This document shows positions 18,626-28,759 of a stretch of DNA of 32,892 nucleotides, one piece after another. The notes beneath the pieces are model-generated. The model did no database searches. It saw only the letters and a list, made by a program, of their open reading frames with translations, and had not been told where the DNA came from. Numbering within the stretch: position 1 is the first letter of the stretch; each line of letters starts with the position of its first letter. This DNA comes from Chitinophagaceae bacterium (GTDB lineage: Bacteria > Bacteroidota > Bacteroidia > Chitinophagales > Chitinophagaceae): positions 1 to 32,892 of the forward strand of contig JADJKL010000013.1 in NCBI GenBank assembly GCA_016706055.1, in the 5' to 3' direction. The position numbers and the translations under genes are program-made.

Positions 18626-19261
18626 CTATTTTGCTTTAGCTGCAGTCGTATCTGCAACTACTGTTGTTGTTGTCGTTGTTGTTGCTGTTCCACCTTGCTT
18701 CATTTTTATGTAAGCAATTACTTCCCAGCGTTGTAATGTATTTAGCTGAGAGGCATAACTACCCATCAGGTTTTTACCATAAGTTACAGAATGAAACATC
18801 GTTCCTTCCGCCATCCCGCTTTCATATCGTCAGCTAAAAAATTCTTTGGCGCAGCAGGATAAGGACCATCGCCACCTTTCCATAAAGGACCATTACCATC
18901 CAATTTAGCTCCATGACACACTCCGCAATTCACTAGGTATAATCTTTCTGCTTCAGTCATATCAATCTTCGATGCATCCAACGGACTTTTAACTGATGCT
19001 GACTGCATATCCGGCTTCATCATTCTTTAATGTATAACCAAACTGATCGCCTCGGGCAATAGTACCTTCCACAGGCATTGCATTATAATTAATACCATGT
19101 TCTTTTAAATTCTCTGTGGATGAGTACGCATCATATGCACGGCTTTCAGACATATCGGGCATATAAGCTCTTCCGGGGCTACGCTTTGTTTTATCACAGC
19201 CAGCAAGTACAGCTATCGTCGCCAAACATCCTGTTATAATCCAAATTTTTTTCATCATCAC
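18626..19261 (-). CDS. actE: alternative complex III subunit ActE, monoheme cytochrome c lipoprotein (two frameshifts)
   Basis: The protein starts MMMKKIWIITGCLATIAVLA followed by GCDK, a lipoprotein signal with Cys as the lipid anchor. The N-terminal region (GRAYMPDMSESRAYDAYSS) is typical of ActE. After a shift near 19000 comes LYLVNCGVCHGAKLDGNG, the c-type heme site with CxxCH at about residue 111. After another near 18800 comes GTMFHSVTYGKNLMGSYASQ, where a Met provides the distal heme ligand, then WEVIAYIKMKQ. The tail is Thr/Val/Ala-rich (low-complexity ACA/ACT codons, 18640-18690). It should carry electrons from ActA/ActB towards the oxidase on the periplasmic face. Confidence 0.9.
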
Positions 19262-19289
19262 TGATTATATAATTTATTAATGAGCCGCT

Positions 19290-19863
19290 TCACTTTTTCT
19301 CAAACGGCTTCTTGTCATTATCATAACGACCAAGCCACCAACCTGTTTCTTTATACTGAACACCAACTTCTACAGCACCAATACTTTCTAAAAAGCTAAT
19401 TGCGTCTGCTTCGTTTGTTTTATCTGTACACTCTAAAGCCATTAAAAAAGTATCGTCTGTTGAACGAGGATTGAAATGATCTTTTTTTACAAACGGTGCT
19501 AACTGACACAGGTAGCAAAACGTTAATACCATTCCTACTGCCGCAAACAATACCGTTAACTCAAATGTAATAGGTATCCAGGCTGGTAAAGCAAAGAATG
19601 GTTTACCACCAAAGTTTATCTGCCAGTCTACTGTCAAAGCCCAGGTAATGAAGCCTACTGCTGTTGCAGTTCCTGTAATACCGTAAATAAAACCTGCAGT
19701 ATGCAAACTGGTATCTCTTAATCCCATTGCCGAATCCAAGCCATGAATAGGAAAAGGAGTAAAGACGTCATGAATTTTGTAACCAGCTCTGCGTACTTTT
19801 TTTACAGCAGGAAACAAAACTTCCTCGTCGTAAAAACTACCTGTTATAAATTTTTACAGCCAT
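19290..19863 (-). CDS. actD: alternative complex III subunit ActD (DUF3341; frameshift at the start)
   Basis: This two-helix DUF3341 protein contains VRRAGYKIHDVFTPFPIHGL, DSAMGLRDTSLHTAGF and a second half including FALPAWIPITFELTVLFAA. I start it at ATG 19863 (MAVK, then FITGSFYDEEVLFPAVKK). The two parts are joined by removing one A from the A run near 19850; without this the first Met is at 19817, inside a conserved segment. With that, the product is about 190 residues, normal for ActD. It is a small membrane subunit of complex III; its role there is mainly structural. The gene lies between actC and actE in the canonical order. Confidence 0.9.
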
Positions 19864-19968
19864 AAGTTATTAAATTCCGAATAAAAAAAATCAAATTCCA
19901 AACATCAATCTTTAATTGATGATCATGCAATTGCTCTTCTGCAAACTGATCCACACTTTCTTTATCTA

Positions 19969-21357
19969 TTACATCCATTTCTCTTTATAATTCTCACCAC
20001 TGCGTTTTAATATATGTTTGATTTCTGCTAACGCAATTGCAGGAAGAATTTTGAGAACAGGAAGTAGCAGGTATAAAGAATAACCCGAATGTTCCCATAT
20101 AAAATCCTACTTCCCATATGCTCGGAGTATAATATGTACTCCATGAACTTGGAAGATAATCACGGTAAACAGATGTAACGATAATTACAAAGCGTTCGAA
20201 CCACATACCAACATTCACCAATATTGACGCAAAAGTAACGGTAAGGTTTGTTCTCATTTTCTTAAACCAGAAAATTTGTGGCGACAATACATTACAACCC
20301 ATCATTATGAAATAACTCCAACCATAAGGGCTATTCAGATTCAACCTGTTTTCGAAGAATGCAAAATTCTCATATGGCTGAGCAGAATACCAAGCCATGA
20401 ACAACTCCGTCAAGTAAGCTATACCAACGATTGAACCGGTTAATACAATAACCTTGTTCATTACGTTGATGTGCTCGATAGTAATGTATTCTTCAAGTCC
20501 TAAAACTTTTCTTGTAATCACTAGCAAAGTTTGCACCATGGCAAAACCAGAAAATACCGCACCTGCTACAAGTAAGGAGGAAGATTGTTGTATACCAACC
20601 CGGAACTACAGAAGTGGCGAAGTCAAATGATACAATTGTGTGTACAGACAATACTAATGGTGTTGCCAATCCCGCTAATACTAAAGAAAGTGCTTCATGA
20701 CGTTGCCAGTGCTTGGTACTTCCTGTCCAACCAAAAGAAGCCACACCGTAAAACATTTTCTCCATTTCTTCTTAGCTCTATCTCTTAGTGTTGCTAAGTC
20801 AGGTAATAAACCAGAATACCAGAATAATAATGAAACGGTAAAATAAGTTGATATCGCAAATACGTCCCAAAGAAGTGGAGAGTTAAAGTTCACCCAAAGC
20901 GGACCTCTTGTGTTTGGATAAGGTAATACGAAAAATGCATCCCATACACGACCCATATGCCAGATAGGAAACTGACCGGCACACATAACCGCAAAGATGG
21001 TCATCGCTTCCGCAGCACGGTTTACACCAGTTCTCCAACCTTGACGGAATAATAGTAAGATGGCGAAATCAACGTTTCCGGCATGACCAATACCTACCCA
21101 CCATACGAAGTTGGTAATATCCCAACCCCATCCGATGGTTTTATTCAAGTTCCACTGGCCTACACCATACATTATTTCCATTATTACAGAAATAATTCCA
21201 AAAATCAATAAGCCCACAGAAATAAGAAATCCGATCCACCAAAGTTTGGAAGGTTTGGCTTCCACTGGGCGACAGATATCTTCGATTACCTGATGGTAAT
21301 CTTTTCCGCCTTCACCAGTGCAGTTCTTACCTGTGATTCGTATCTGAGTAATGACAT
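19969..21357 (-). CDS. actC: alternative complex III subunit ActC, NrfD-like quinol-binding membrane subunit (several frameshifts)
   Basis: Start ATG 21357 gives MSLLRYESQVRTALV, then after a shift YHQVIEDICRPVEAKPSKLW, the standard ActC opening. Ten or so helices follow. Conserved pieces include WNLNKTIGWGWDITNFVWWV, VGIGHAGNVDFAILLLFRQ, FAVMCAGQFPIWHMGR and, further on, NLNSPYGWSYFIMMGCNVLS. Breaks occur near 21310, 20750, 20510 and 20050. The last frame reads ILPAIALAEIKHILKRSG and stops at 19969, for about 463 residues. By family knowledge ActC binds menaquinol on the periplasmic side. The 105-base spacer before actD can also be read as an in-frame tail after one more shift, so the C-terminus is uncertain. 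Confidence 0.9.
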
Positions 21358-21427
21358 AATTAATTATAAAATTCCAAATAATAATTTCTAAATGACAACT
21401 CCCTTTACACTAATCAATTTCACTTTA

Positions 21428-24400
21428 TTAATGCTGTGCTTCTTCTGGTTTTACTGCTGATGGCAATGTGCTGTCAACTTTATGTTCTCCATTTGATGCA
21501 TCATGTTCTGCTGCTGCTGAATGATCAGCCTCTTCATGCTGTTCAGTTTCAATCAACTCATCCGTATTTCTCACTTTAGCCAAGTATGTAACATTCGGTA
21601 ACACATGCAATTGCTCCACATAGAAGCCTCTTTGATGATTGTCTACTCTCACTTTGCTGATTGCACTGTTCTTATCATTCGCATTACCGAATACAATTGC
21701 ATCTGTAAGGGCAAGCTGTTTGACAGGCAGTTTGTGCATCACCATCATTCAACACTCTGTTTTCTTTCTTCGCATCTAATTTCGCTGCTTGTAATTTCTG
21801 AACACAGAAAGAACATTTCTCCATCACACCACGGCTACGTACCGTAACATCAGGATTCAATACCATTCTTGTAAGATCATCATTCATCTGGAATACAGCA
21901 GGATCAAGTTTACCAACTAATTTTTGATCTTGGTTATTCGGGAAACTATCTGCTCCTGTATAATCAGCCCAGTTAAAACGACGTACTTTAAACGTACAGT
22001 TATTGGCGCAATATCTTGTACCGATACAACGGTTATAAGCCATTTGATTTATTCCTTCAGAGCTATGGTTGGTAGCACGCAACCAGAGCAAACGTTTTCG
22101 CAAGGTGCATTATCGCAATGCTGAACATCATCGCTGGAACACAACACCTTTTAATTCATCCGGATTTTCATGATCGCTAATGAAATAACGGTCAATGCGT
22201 AACCAATGCATATCATGGTAACGCAATACTCCATCTTTCCAACAACAGGAACGTTATTCTCAGCATGACAAGCTATTACACAGCATTACATCCATTACAG
22301 GAGTTCATGTCAATGCTCATGCCCCACTTAATACCCAGCTGAGTCATGTTGCGGATATAAAGTTGCCTAACGGAAATCTTTATTCGCATTTTTGATAAAA
22401 TACATCTCTTAATTCATCTCTCCATTCAGGAATTACATTTGGATGCTTTTTAAAAGTAGCCAATGGTGGTTTCCTCTTACTACTTTTCTTTGCGGTCTTC
22501 GTAAGAGTTATGATTTGCGTTTGTGCAATCTTTTCTTGTTTCTTATGTAGGTTTTCAAACAGTTGCTCGGTCGCAAAATTATCAACCGTTGTTCCATTGA
22601 ATGTAACAAGCGGATAAACGTTTACACCAACACCTGCAACTGTTTTGCCGATTGATTCATTTCTTCTACCATAACCAACCCCAATAGCAATGGTATCAGC
22701 ATTCATACCCAGCAAAACAAAATTGGAATTTCAATTTCTTTTACCAATTGTTACTTTAATAACAGGCTTGCCAGGATAATATTCGTAATCAGTATTTAAT
22801 TTAATGCCTAACTCTTTAGCTTTGCCATAGATATAAAAGCATAGTTGTCCCAGGTAGCTTTAGTAACAGAATCTGGTAACTCTTGTAACCATGGATTGCC
22901 AGCTTGTGCACCAGTACCGATAGATACTTTTTCATACAAAACAACTTCAGTTCCTGTTCCTTTTTTGTAAGCCGCTATTGCAGATTCTGCTGCTGCTGTT
23001 GCGCCACCGCCATAAGAAGCACCGCCGCCTTGCTGCGTTTTCAATAACCCCATTTTGTAATGCAGTGTTGAATGCGTTTTCGTCGCCTAATTTACCAATC
23101 CAGTATTCTTTAAAATAGGTTTCGTAGTCTTTAGTATCACCTGCCCATCTTAATAAAGAAGTCTGGAATGGACGGGTTTTAAATAAAGGATATATCGTTG
23201 GCTGTTGGAAACTTATGATACCAGCTTTCGGTTCTGCATCTCCCCAGCTTTCTAAATAATGATGATTGGGATTAATCTATTCGCACAGCTCTCGGTTTCA
23301 TCCATTTTTTTCAGAGAAGGAAACTCTTAGTTTCACTTTCTTCAATGCTGCTTTGAATTTGTCAGCATCGTAATGGTTGTATGCAGGGTTTGCTCCATGA
23401 ATCATTATTGTGCCAATTGAACCTGCTTCCATATCAGCAACCAGTTGTACAGATTCGCTATCAATACCTTGGCGATAATTAACAGGACGAGTCCAGTCAA
23501 TTGTTGTACCATAAGCACCGATTGCACTATTAATTGCATTAACAATGATCCGAATATTTTATCGTTGCTGCCACTAACAACCATTGCAGCACCATTATTT
23601 GCTTTAAGATCGCGGCAACTTTCTTAATTCCTGCTGCCAGTTTTGCATCTACAATTGATGGAGCAGTTGCCACCTAATTCAGCTAATAAAGCAACAGCAA
23701 TAGCACCAGTTTCAGAAGGACGATGGGTAAATCTTTCATCAGCATTAGAACCTGTCATACTTAAATGACCTTCGAAATGATAATGCTTGCTCATGGAAGG
23801 ATTCTTCTCATCAATCTTTCTTCCTTTGGAATATCCTTTTGCAAATTCAACCGGGCTAAGCCATGTTCCTAAGAAATCAGCACCCAAACTCACAATTACT
23901 TTAGCTGCGCTAAAATCAAGAAGGAATTTTCTTACCAAATCCGCTGGCTTCGTTAGCCAGTATCATACCGCTATGAAACAGCATCGTATTGAACATGCTT
24001 TAAGTTCGGAAACTTTGCAATTATTTCTTTTGTAGAAGGAGAAACAATCGTTGATGTCAATAACACAACAGAACCGCCTGCTGCTTTCATTGCATCGCCA
24101 ACTAGTTTATCAAATTGTTCGAAGGTTGGAACCTCTTCAAACTTATCTTTTACTTTATGTAATGGAAATTTTGCTCTGTACATATCATACAAGTCAAGCA
24201 CAGAAGCCTGAGCTCTTGCAGATGTACCACCTTGAGCAAATGAATTATTTTCTAATTTATTTCCTTCAATCTTAATAGTACGACCATCTCTTACTTAGCC
24301 AAAACAGGTACCACATCTCCATCCTGCACATAAGTAGTTGCATAGAATTTGGCAACACCTGGAACCAAATTTTCTGGCTTGTTTGCATAAGGAATTGCTT

Positions 24401-24618
24401 TCTTAACCGGTATTTTACAACTGGCGGCCAATGTAGCAGCAGCAGTACTAAATCCGAGATACTTTAAGAAATCTCTGCGGGGAGCTTTGGCATCTATCAA
24501 CCCTTTATCATCAAAGCCTTCGAAAGGTAATTCCTCTAGAAACTCATCCTGAGAGAGATTTTTAAGATTCTCCGGTCGTTCACTTCTCCGAAACTTTGCA
24601 GTATTTGTTTTGACTCAT
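21428..24618 (-). CDS. actB: alternative complex III subunit ActB, molybdopterin-oxidoreductase-like and Fe-S protein (many frameshifts)
   Basis: The start at ATG 24618 (MSQNKYCK) leads after a shift into DEFLEELPFEGFDDKG and a Tat-like segment, APRRDFLKYLGFSTAAATLA with a following ASC, near residue 45. The first two-thirds is the molybdopterin-enzyme-like half, which in this family holds no molybdenum. The C-terminal third is a ferredoxin-like half with four cysteine clusters: CNGCNACVIAC (about 22300), CQHCDNAPCENVC (about 22110, after correcting a shift), CIGTRYCANNC (about 22020) and CSFC...CQTACP (21815 to 21700). The span of 3,191 bases gives about 1,063 residues, right for ActB. At least eight breaks lie within it. 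It relays electrons from quinol oxidation to the ActA hemes. Confidence 0.9.
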
Positions 24619-24765
24619 ATTACCCTAATTCCCAAAGGACTTTGTACTTCGGATTTTTTGCCTCTTTGCCTTCTTGTTCATTTCTGAACGCAGTTGGTTA
24701 AAAAATATTCTTTTTCAATCCTATTGTAACTAAAAACTGCTAAGTTCCTTTTAGGGGAGGGGGGT

Positions 24766-25528
24766 TTAATAGTGACATTTTTTGACACTCAAAACCACCA
24801 ATATGCTCAACTCTTACACTATCCATTTTGTGGTTTTTTATATCATTATGAAACTTCTCATATATGCTATAGAACTTATTTCCTGTGCTATCTGTATAGT
24901 TAAAATCAACTTTCGTTTCTCTGTGACAGTTGATACACCAGCCCATACTTAATTCAGCAACCTGCTTTACTTCATCCATAGCAGTTATTTCTCCATGGCA
25001 GCTCTGACACTGTACTTTACCAGCTCTTATATGCTGTGAGTGATTAAAGTAAACATGGTCAGGAAGATTGTGAATTTTGATCCACTCAATTGGTTTTGCT
25101 TTTGAGGGATCCCAATCGTTTGGTTTGTTAGGATCGAAGCCTGCATACTTGTATAATTTGGCTATTTCTGCCGTACCGTTTATCTCATTTCCTTCTTTAT
25201 CGTAAAGTGTTGGCCTTTGGTATATTCTCCAATTGCCTTATGACAATACATACAAACCTTTACAGAAGGGATAGCAGCATGTTTGCTTTCCCATGCATTG
25301 CCATGGCAATACAAACAGCTTATCTGATTGATACCAGCATGTACTTTATGAGAATAATATATAGGCTGAACTGGTTCATAATCTTTTTGACGACCTAAGC
25401 CAATTGACCTTTTCTTAGGTAATAACCAGCTATGGCAAAAATAACAAAGCAAACATGGTAATGTAAACTTTGTTCTTATAGAACGGTACTGGCTCTGGAC
25501 GGCTGATCCCTTCCGCATCGTCAGACAT
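24766..25528 (-). CDS. actA: alternative complex III subunit ActA, pentaheme cytochrome c (frameshifted)
   Basis: ATG 25528 opens MSDDAEGISRPEPVPFYKNK and a membrane helix. After a shift near 25445 follow GLGRQKDYEPVQPIYYSHKV and the heme sites CLYCH, CMYCH, CQSCH and CINCH. A fifth site, CQKCH, is hidden: the A run at about 24778-24783 breaks it, and removing one A restores CQKCHY and a stop at 24766. The five c-type hemes match ActA of the complex III family, which faces the periplasm. The start codon overlaps the stop of the monoheme cytochrome upstream (ATG/TGA at 25521-25528). A fused N-terminal cytochrome domain split by one shift is an alternative reading. Confidence 0.88.
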
Positions 25529-26037
25529 TTTCCTTTGGGTTACTGTTAACCTGCATCAATATCAAAGCGATAATTGCCAAAATCAGGGAAATAACGCCGA
25601 AAATGATTGCATTAGAATTACTTTTTGGAGCTCCTCCGTCAGCAGGACCTGCAGCAGGAGTTTTAATGAATCGCTGCATCATTTATATATGCTACAATAT
25701 TGTCAACATCTGTAAGGGTAACATCAGCGAACCCAGTCATCATTGATTTATATTGAGCCAAAAGGCCTTGAGTATATGAGTCTTTTGCTAAATAAGCTGC
25801 AGGGTTATTAATCCATTTCAATAATTCTTTATGGTCTGCCCAAGTATGCCTGTCTTCTAAGCCAGCTAGTGCCGGACCAGTAGCAGGCTTCAACACCTGA
25901 TGGCAACTGGCACATTTGCCCCATAAACAATGCTTTTCCTGCCGGAATATCTTGCGAAACATTATTTATAAATGTAAAAACAAATAAAGAAAGTATTAAA
26001 GTTGTTAGCCTTTACCGGTTAGGTTTGCAGGAATCAT
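25521..26037 (-). CDS. monoheme cytochrome c with C-terminal membrane helix, first gene of the complex III cluster (frameshifted)
   Basis: A signal peptide (LILSLFVFTFINNVSQ) is followed by DIPAGKALF and the heme site CASCHQVLKPATGPALAGLE, read by joining frames near 25925. The distal Met lies in the segment YKSMMTGFADVTLTDVDNIV. A proline/glycine linker (KTPAAGPADGGAPK) leads to a C-terminal helix IIFGVISLILAIIALILM ending at TGA 25521. I suggest ATG 26037 as start, with one missing base in the leader near 26010; this is uncertain. The gene overlaps actA by eight bases. In related organisms the two can be one protein, and the junction sequence is compatible with a fusion split by a single shift. 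It probably carries electrons from ActA onward. Confidence 0.8.
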
Positions 26038-26310
26038 AGTCGCAATTGATTCTAAAAAAATGTGGATAAAATCCTTTACTCAGCCGCAAAAAAATAAGTC
26101 AGGAAGTTAACAAATCCACAAGCAGTTTTAACTTTTTTTGAGGCGCTACCAGTAAGGCTTTCAGGCGATTATTATGATTTTTTGCCAGTTCTTAATTTCA
26201 TTTGTCATAAATACGTCAGCATTGAGGTGTTTTCTGTGGAATGTGAAAGAAGTAACAAGAACTAACTGTCATTGGTAGTTTTTTCTGCATTTTTGCGCCT
26301 CATAAATAAA

Positions 26311-26592
26311 ATGATGTTCGATCGTCTTCAAAAAAAAATGGAAAGTAAATGACTCGCAACTGGTGTTAATCCTTTGCACATTTGCTATTGGCGGTAGTCT
26401 TACCGGTTTTGTGGGTAAAAAATAATGAATGTCCTTTCTATTCAACAAGATTGGCTTTGGGCTATCATATATATACTACTTATTACCATTATTTGGCCAA
26501 TGGCAGTAATCCTCGTCAGCTTTCCCTTTGGTCAGTTTAAATTTTTTTATAAATTATATCAGGAAAAATTGGAGCTAAGATGGGGTTTGTAA
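26311..26592 (+). CDS. small two-helix membrane protein, DUF6787-like (two homopolymer frameshifts)
   Basis: Reconstructed sequence: M-M-F-D-R-L, then QKKWKVNDSQLVLILCTFAI, GGSLTGFVGKK, then after a second shift IMNVLSIQQDWLWAIIYILL and WPMAVILVSFPFGQFKFF. Both breaks fall in A runs: nine A at 26330-26338, where eight would keep frame, and six A near 26399-26404, where seven would. The product of about 93 residues has two hydrophobic helices and resembles short Bacteroidota proteins in DUF6787, sometimes mislabelled prolipoprotein diacylglyceryl transferase. Its function is unknown to me. It is transcribed divergently from the complex III cluster; the 273 bases between hold no gene I can recognise. 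The exact C-terminus is unclear. Confidence 0.55.
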
Positions 26593-26661
26593 AGGAGGTC
26601 AGGAAATTTCGAAGTCAGAAGTCAGTAATAGTCTTAATTTCCAAATAGCTTCCATTCTTTT

Positions 26662-27106
26662 TTAGGTGCTTGAAGCCTTCTCCATTTCTTCGTAAGAAAT
26701 TACTCCTAGTTCTGCCTTGCCTCGCCTTCCAAAAACTGCAATTAATTACAACACATTTCCATCAGGATCGTTAAATTAAATAGCCAATGCTGCAGCCGTG
26801 CAAATACCATTGGTTTTTGTGTTTCGTCATCTTAAAAATTGTTTGACGGCCAAGATTTTTTTTTCAGAAAATTAATTGATCTGTTTAAATATCTTCTTTA
26901 TCGCAACGAAAAGCAAAGCCTTTCCATTTCTTACTGGTTTTTCCCAAATACCAAGCATAAATTCTTTTTGTTTACCAATCCAGAAAAAAGCTATTCTTCT
27001 TTTTCTTCTTTATGACAAAAATCTAAACCCAACACATCTTTATAAAAGCATTGATCGTTCCAAAGTTGGTAACAGTAACATGTGTTTCGTAAAGTCCCTT
27101 TATCAT
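26662..27106 (-). pseudogene. VOC/glyoxalase-family protein, broken
   Basis: Fragments in order on the minus strand from ATG 27106 are MIKGLYETHVTVTNF, FYKDVLGLDFCHKEEK, IAFFWIGKQKEFMLGIWEKP, FAFRCDKEDI, QPMVF, ALAIYFNDPDGNVL and IAVLEGEARQNLGVISYEEM. These follow the vicinal oxygen chelate pattern: the His of YETHV and Glu residues are candidate metal ligands, and FNDPDGN is the classical turn. The span of 445 bases fits the family length of about 147 residues. Frameshifts and stops occur roughly every 50 to 80 bases, worse than in the respiratory cluster, so either this copy is decaying or the sequence is poor here. Substrate cannot be assigned. Confidence 0.7.
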
Positions 27107-27155
27107 TTCATCTTTAATTTGAAAATCAGGTTCTTAATATTTGACACCTCTTTAA

Positions 27156-27175
27156 CCTCTCCTCTAAAGGAGAGG
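27156..27175. repeat. short palindromic intergenic repeat (CCTCTCCT...AGGAGAGG)
   Basis: CCTCTCCT (27156-27163) and AGGAGAGG (27168-27175) form a perfect 8-base-pair stem around CTAA. It lies in the divergent spacer between the VOC-family gene and purN. Seven of the eight arm bases are shared with the palindrome at 10562-10588. Confidence 0.55.
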
Positions 27176-27246
27176 GAGTAACAAACCGATAGTATAAATT
27201 TTCTTTACTATTAAATTGGCAGTTGCATTGCAAGTATATTTGCCCA

Positions 27247-27819
27247 GTGAAAAAAATTGCAATTTTGCTTCGGGAACAGGTAGCAATGCCGCTAAGATTA
27301 TTGATCATTTAAAAAAAATACAAAAAGCATTTCCCGTTTCTTCAATTGTAAGTAATAAAGTTGATGCCGGTGTATTAAATATTGCTGACGCAGTCTTCCA
27401 TTCCAACGTTAATATTGGAGGAAAGAAAAAATTTTTTCGTGGCAATGCCTTTACTGATGAATTTAAAGAGGGCAGGGAATAGATTTTATATTCTTGCTGG
27501 CTTCTTTGGAAAATACCAACTGAATTAATTAAAAATTTCTGATCGTATCATTAATATTCATCCGGCTTTATTACCAAAGTATGGCGGCAAAGGAATGTAT
27601 GGCCAACATGTACACCAGGCAGTAATTGATAATAAAAGAAACAGAAAGTGGCATTACAATACATTTTGTTGACGAACATTATGATCATGGTGATATTATT
27701 TTTCAGGCAAAATGTTCGGTTCAGGAAAATGATACAGCATCTTCATTGGCTGCTAAGTGTGCAACTAGAGCATAAGTATTATCCAAAAAGTGATAGAAGA
27801 GGTTGTTCTGCAAACCTAA
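27247..27819 (+). CDS. purN: phosphoribosylglycinamide formyltransferase PurN (frameshifted)
   Basis: The protein is reconstructed from several frames: VKKIAI, then FASGTGSNAAKIIDH (phosphate-binding GTGSN), SNKVDAGVLNIA, KFFRGNAFTDEFK, then RIINIHPALLPKYGGKGMYG and HQAVIDNK, ETESGITIHFVDEHYDHGD, IIFQAKCSVQENDTASSLAA and VIEEVVLQT. The catalytic Asn and His lie in INIHPALLP and the Asp in HYDHGD. It transfers a formyl group from 10-formyltetrahydrofolate to GAR in purine synthesis. The span of 573 bases equals the normal length of about 190 residues. The start is probably GTG 27247 because no ATG lies in frame. As an expected housekeeping gene, its many shifts point to sequence error more than decay. 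Confidence 0.85.
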
Positions 27820-27860
27820 AACAAACACTTTACAGTTCCTTTTGCATTTTCTTTGTTACT

Positions 27861-28637
27861 ATGGGTGTCAAGACAAAATTGATCCGAAATTTCTACATAT
27901 TACTAATTACTGTAATTACATTTCTGGGAACTACCGTTCAGCAAGTGCTCAATTATATAAAATAAGAGGAACGGGTACATGCGACAGTTCCGAAACCATC
28001 CTATGAAAGCTTTAACAGTACTCAGCACTTCCGGCGAAGGCGTTGTTACAAACACCGAAGGCTATTACGGATTGAGGTTTCGGAAAGATTCTATCTGGTT
28101 CAGTTATCTTAATTAGCCTACAATCAAATTTCCTGTACTAAAATAGCTAACCCGATGAGCTTCGATATTTCATTGCGGGTAAATGTGCCAGTGATGAAAG
28201 AAGTAAAATAAAGTTGAAAACTACCGGCAGGATTCTATTCAGAACAGAGTAGATTATGCCAAAATTTTCAATTACGAAAAACCAGGACTGAAAACTACTA
28301 GTTCCTCATTTGGTGCAGGTGTTGGTTTTGATCTGGATGAGATTATAATATATTCGCTTTTTAAGCGAAATAATAGAAGTATGGCCTCTTTCCACAAAAA
28401 CGTTTGTTGCAAGAAGAGGAAGATAATTTTGTATTACATCGTTTCAGCAAAGCATTGGTACGCCGTCTTACTTCCTTAGATGGCAATGCGCTGGATAGTT
28501 TTATGAGAGTGTTTCGCCCATCCTATATGTTTACAAAATATTCCGGCGACTACGATTTTCAATTATATATTAAACAAGCTTACAATCGCTTTCAGAAAGG
28601 CCTTCCGCCAGATGCTTTGTTTAAAGAAGAGGAATAA
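27861..28637 (+). CDS. secreted carboxypeptidase-regulatory-like protein (frameshifted)
   Basis: ATG 27861 gives a signal peptide (LIRNFYILLITVITFLGTTV). After a shift at about 27940 the text reads AQLYKIRG, SSETILMKALTVLSTSGEGV, VTNTEGYY and DSIWFSYL, the pattern of a CarboxypepD_reg-like beta-sandwich (a turn with G-x-x-T-N-x-x-G-Y). A middle part with FDISLRVNVPVMKEVK and NRVDYAKIFNYEKPGL follows, then an intact helical C-terminal frame: VLHRFSKALVRRLTSLDGNA and YDFQLYIKQAYNRFQKGLPP. Such proteins are common in Chitinophagaceae and thought to be periplasmic or surface-associated; function unknown. It starts 42 bases after purN and ends at a hairpin. Confidence 0.6.
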
Positions 28638-28652
28638 ATTTCTTCACAAATG

Positions 28653-28681
28653 GTCTGTAAGGCTTTCATTGCCTTACAGAC
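28653..28681 (+). terminator. stem-loop after the carboxypeptidase-regulatory-like gene
   Basis: GTCTGTAAGGC (28653-28663) and GCCTTACAGAC (28671-28681) form a perfect 11-base-pair stem with a TTTCATT loop, 16 bases after the stop codon. The downstream sequence (AAAGGTTCTTTATT) lacks a clean T run, so termination is likely but not certain. Confidence 0.65.
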
Positions 28682-28759
28682 AAAGGTTCTTTATTCGCCT
28701 TAGAGTTAATTCATTCGAAAACTGAAAAGATTTCGGTAAATTTACACCTTAAAACCAAC

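Noticed and set aside
18640..18690. Apparent simple repeat of ACA/ACT triplets
   Set aside because: It encodes the Thr-rich low-complexity tail of ActE in frame, so it is coding sequence rather than a separate repeat element.
26038..26310. Promoter of the complex III cluster in the divergent spacer
   Set aside because: TTTG and T-rich TATTTTTTTG-like pieces are present on the minus strand, but spacing does not fit the -33/-7 consensus, so no site is called.
26876..27181. 101-codon plus-strand frame
   Set aside because: The minus strand here encodes recognisable VOC-family fragments; the plus frame has none.
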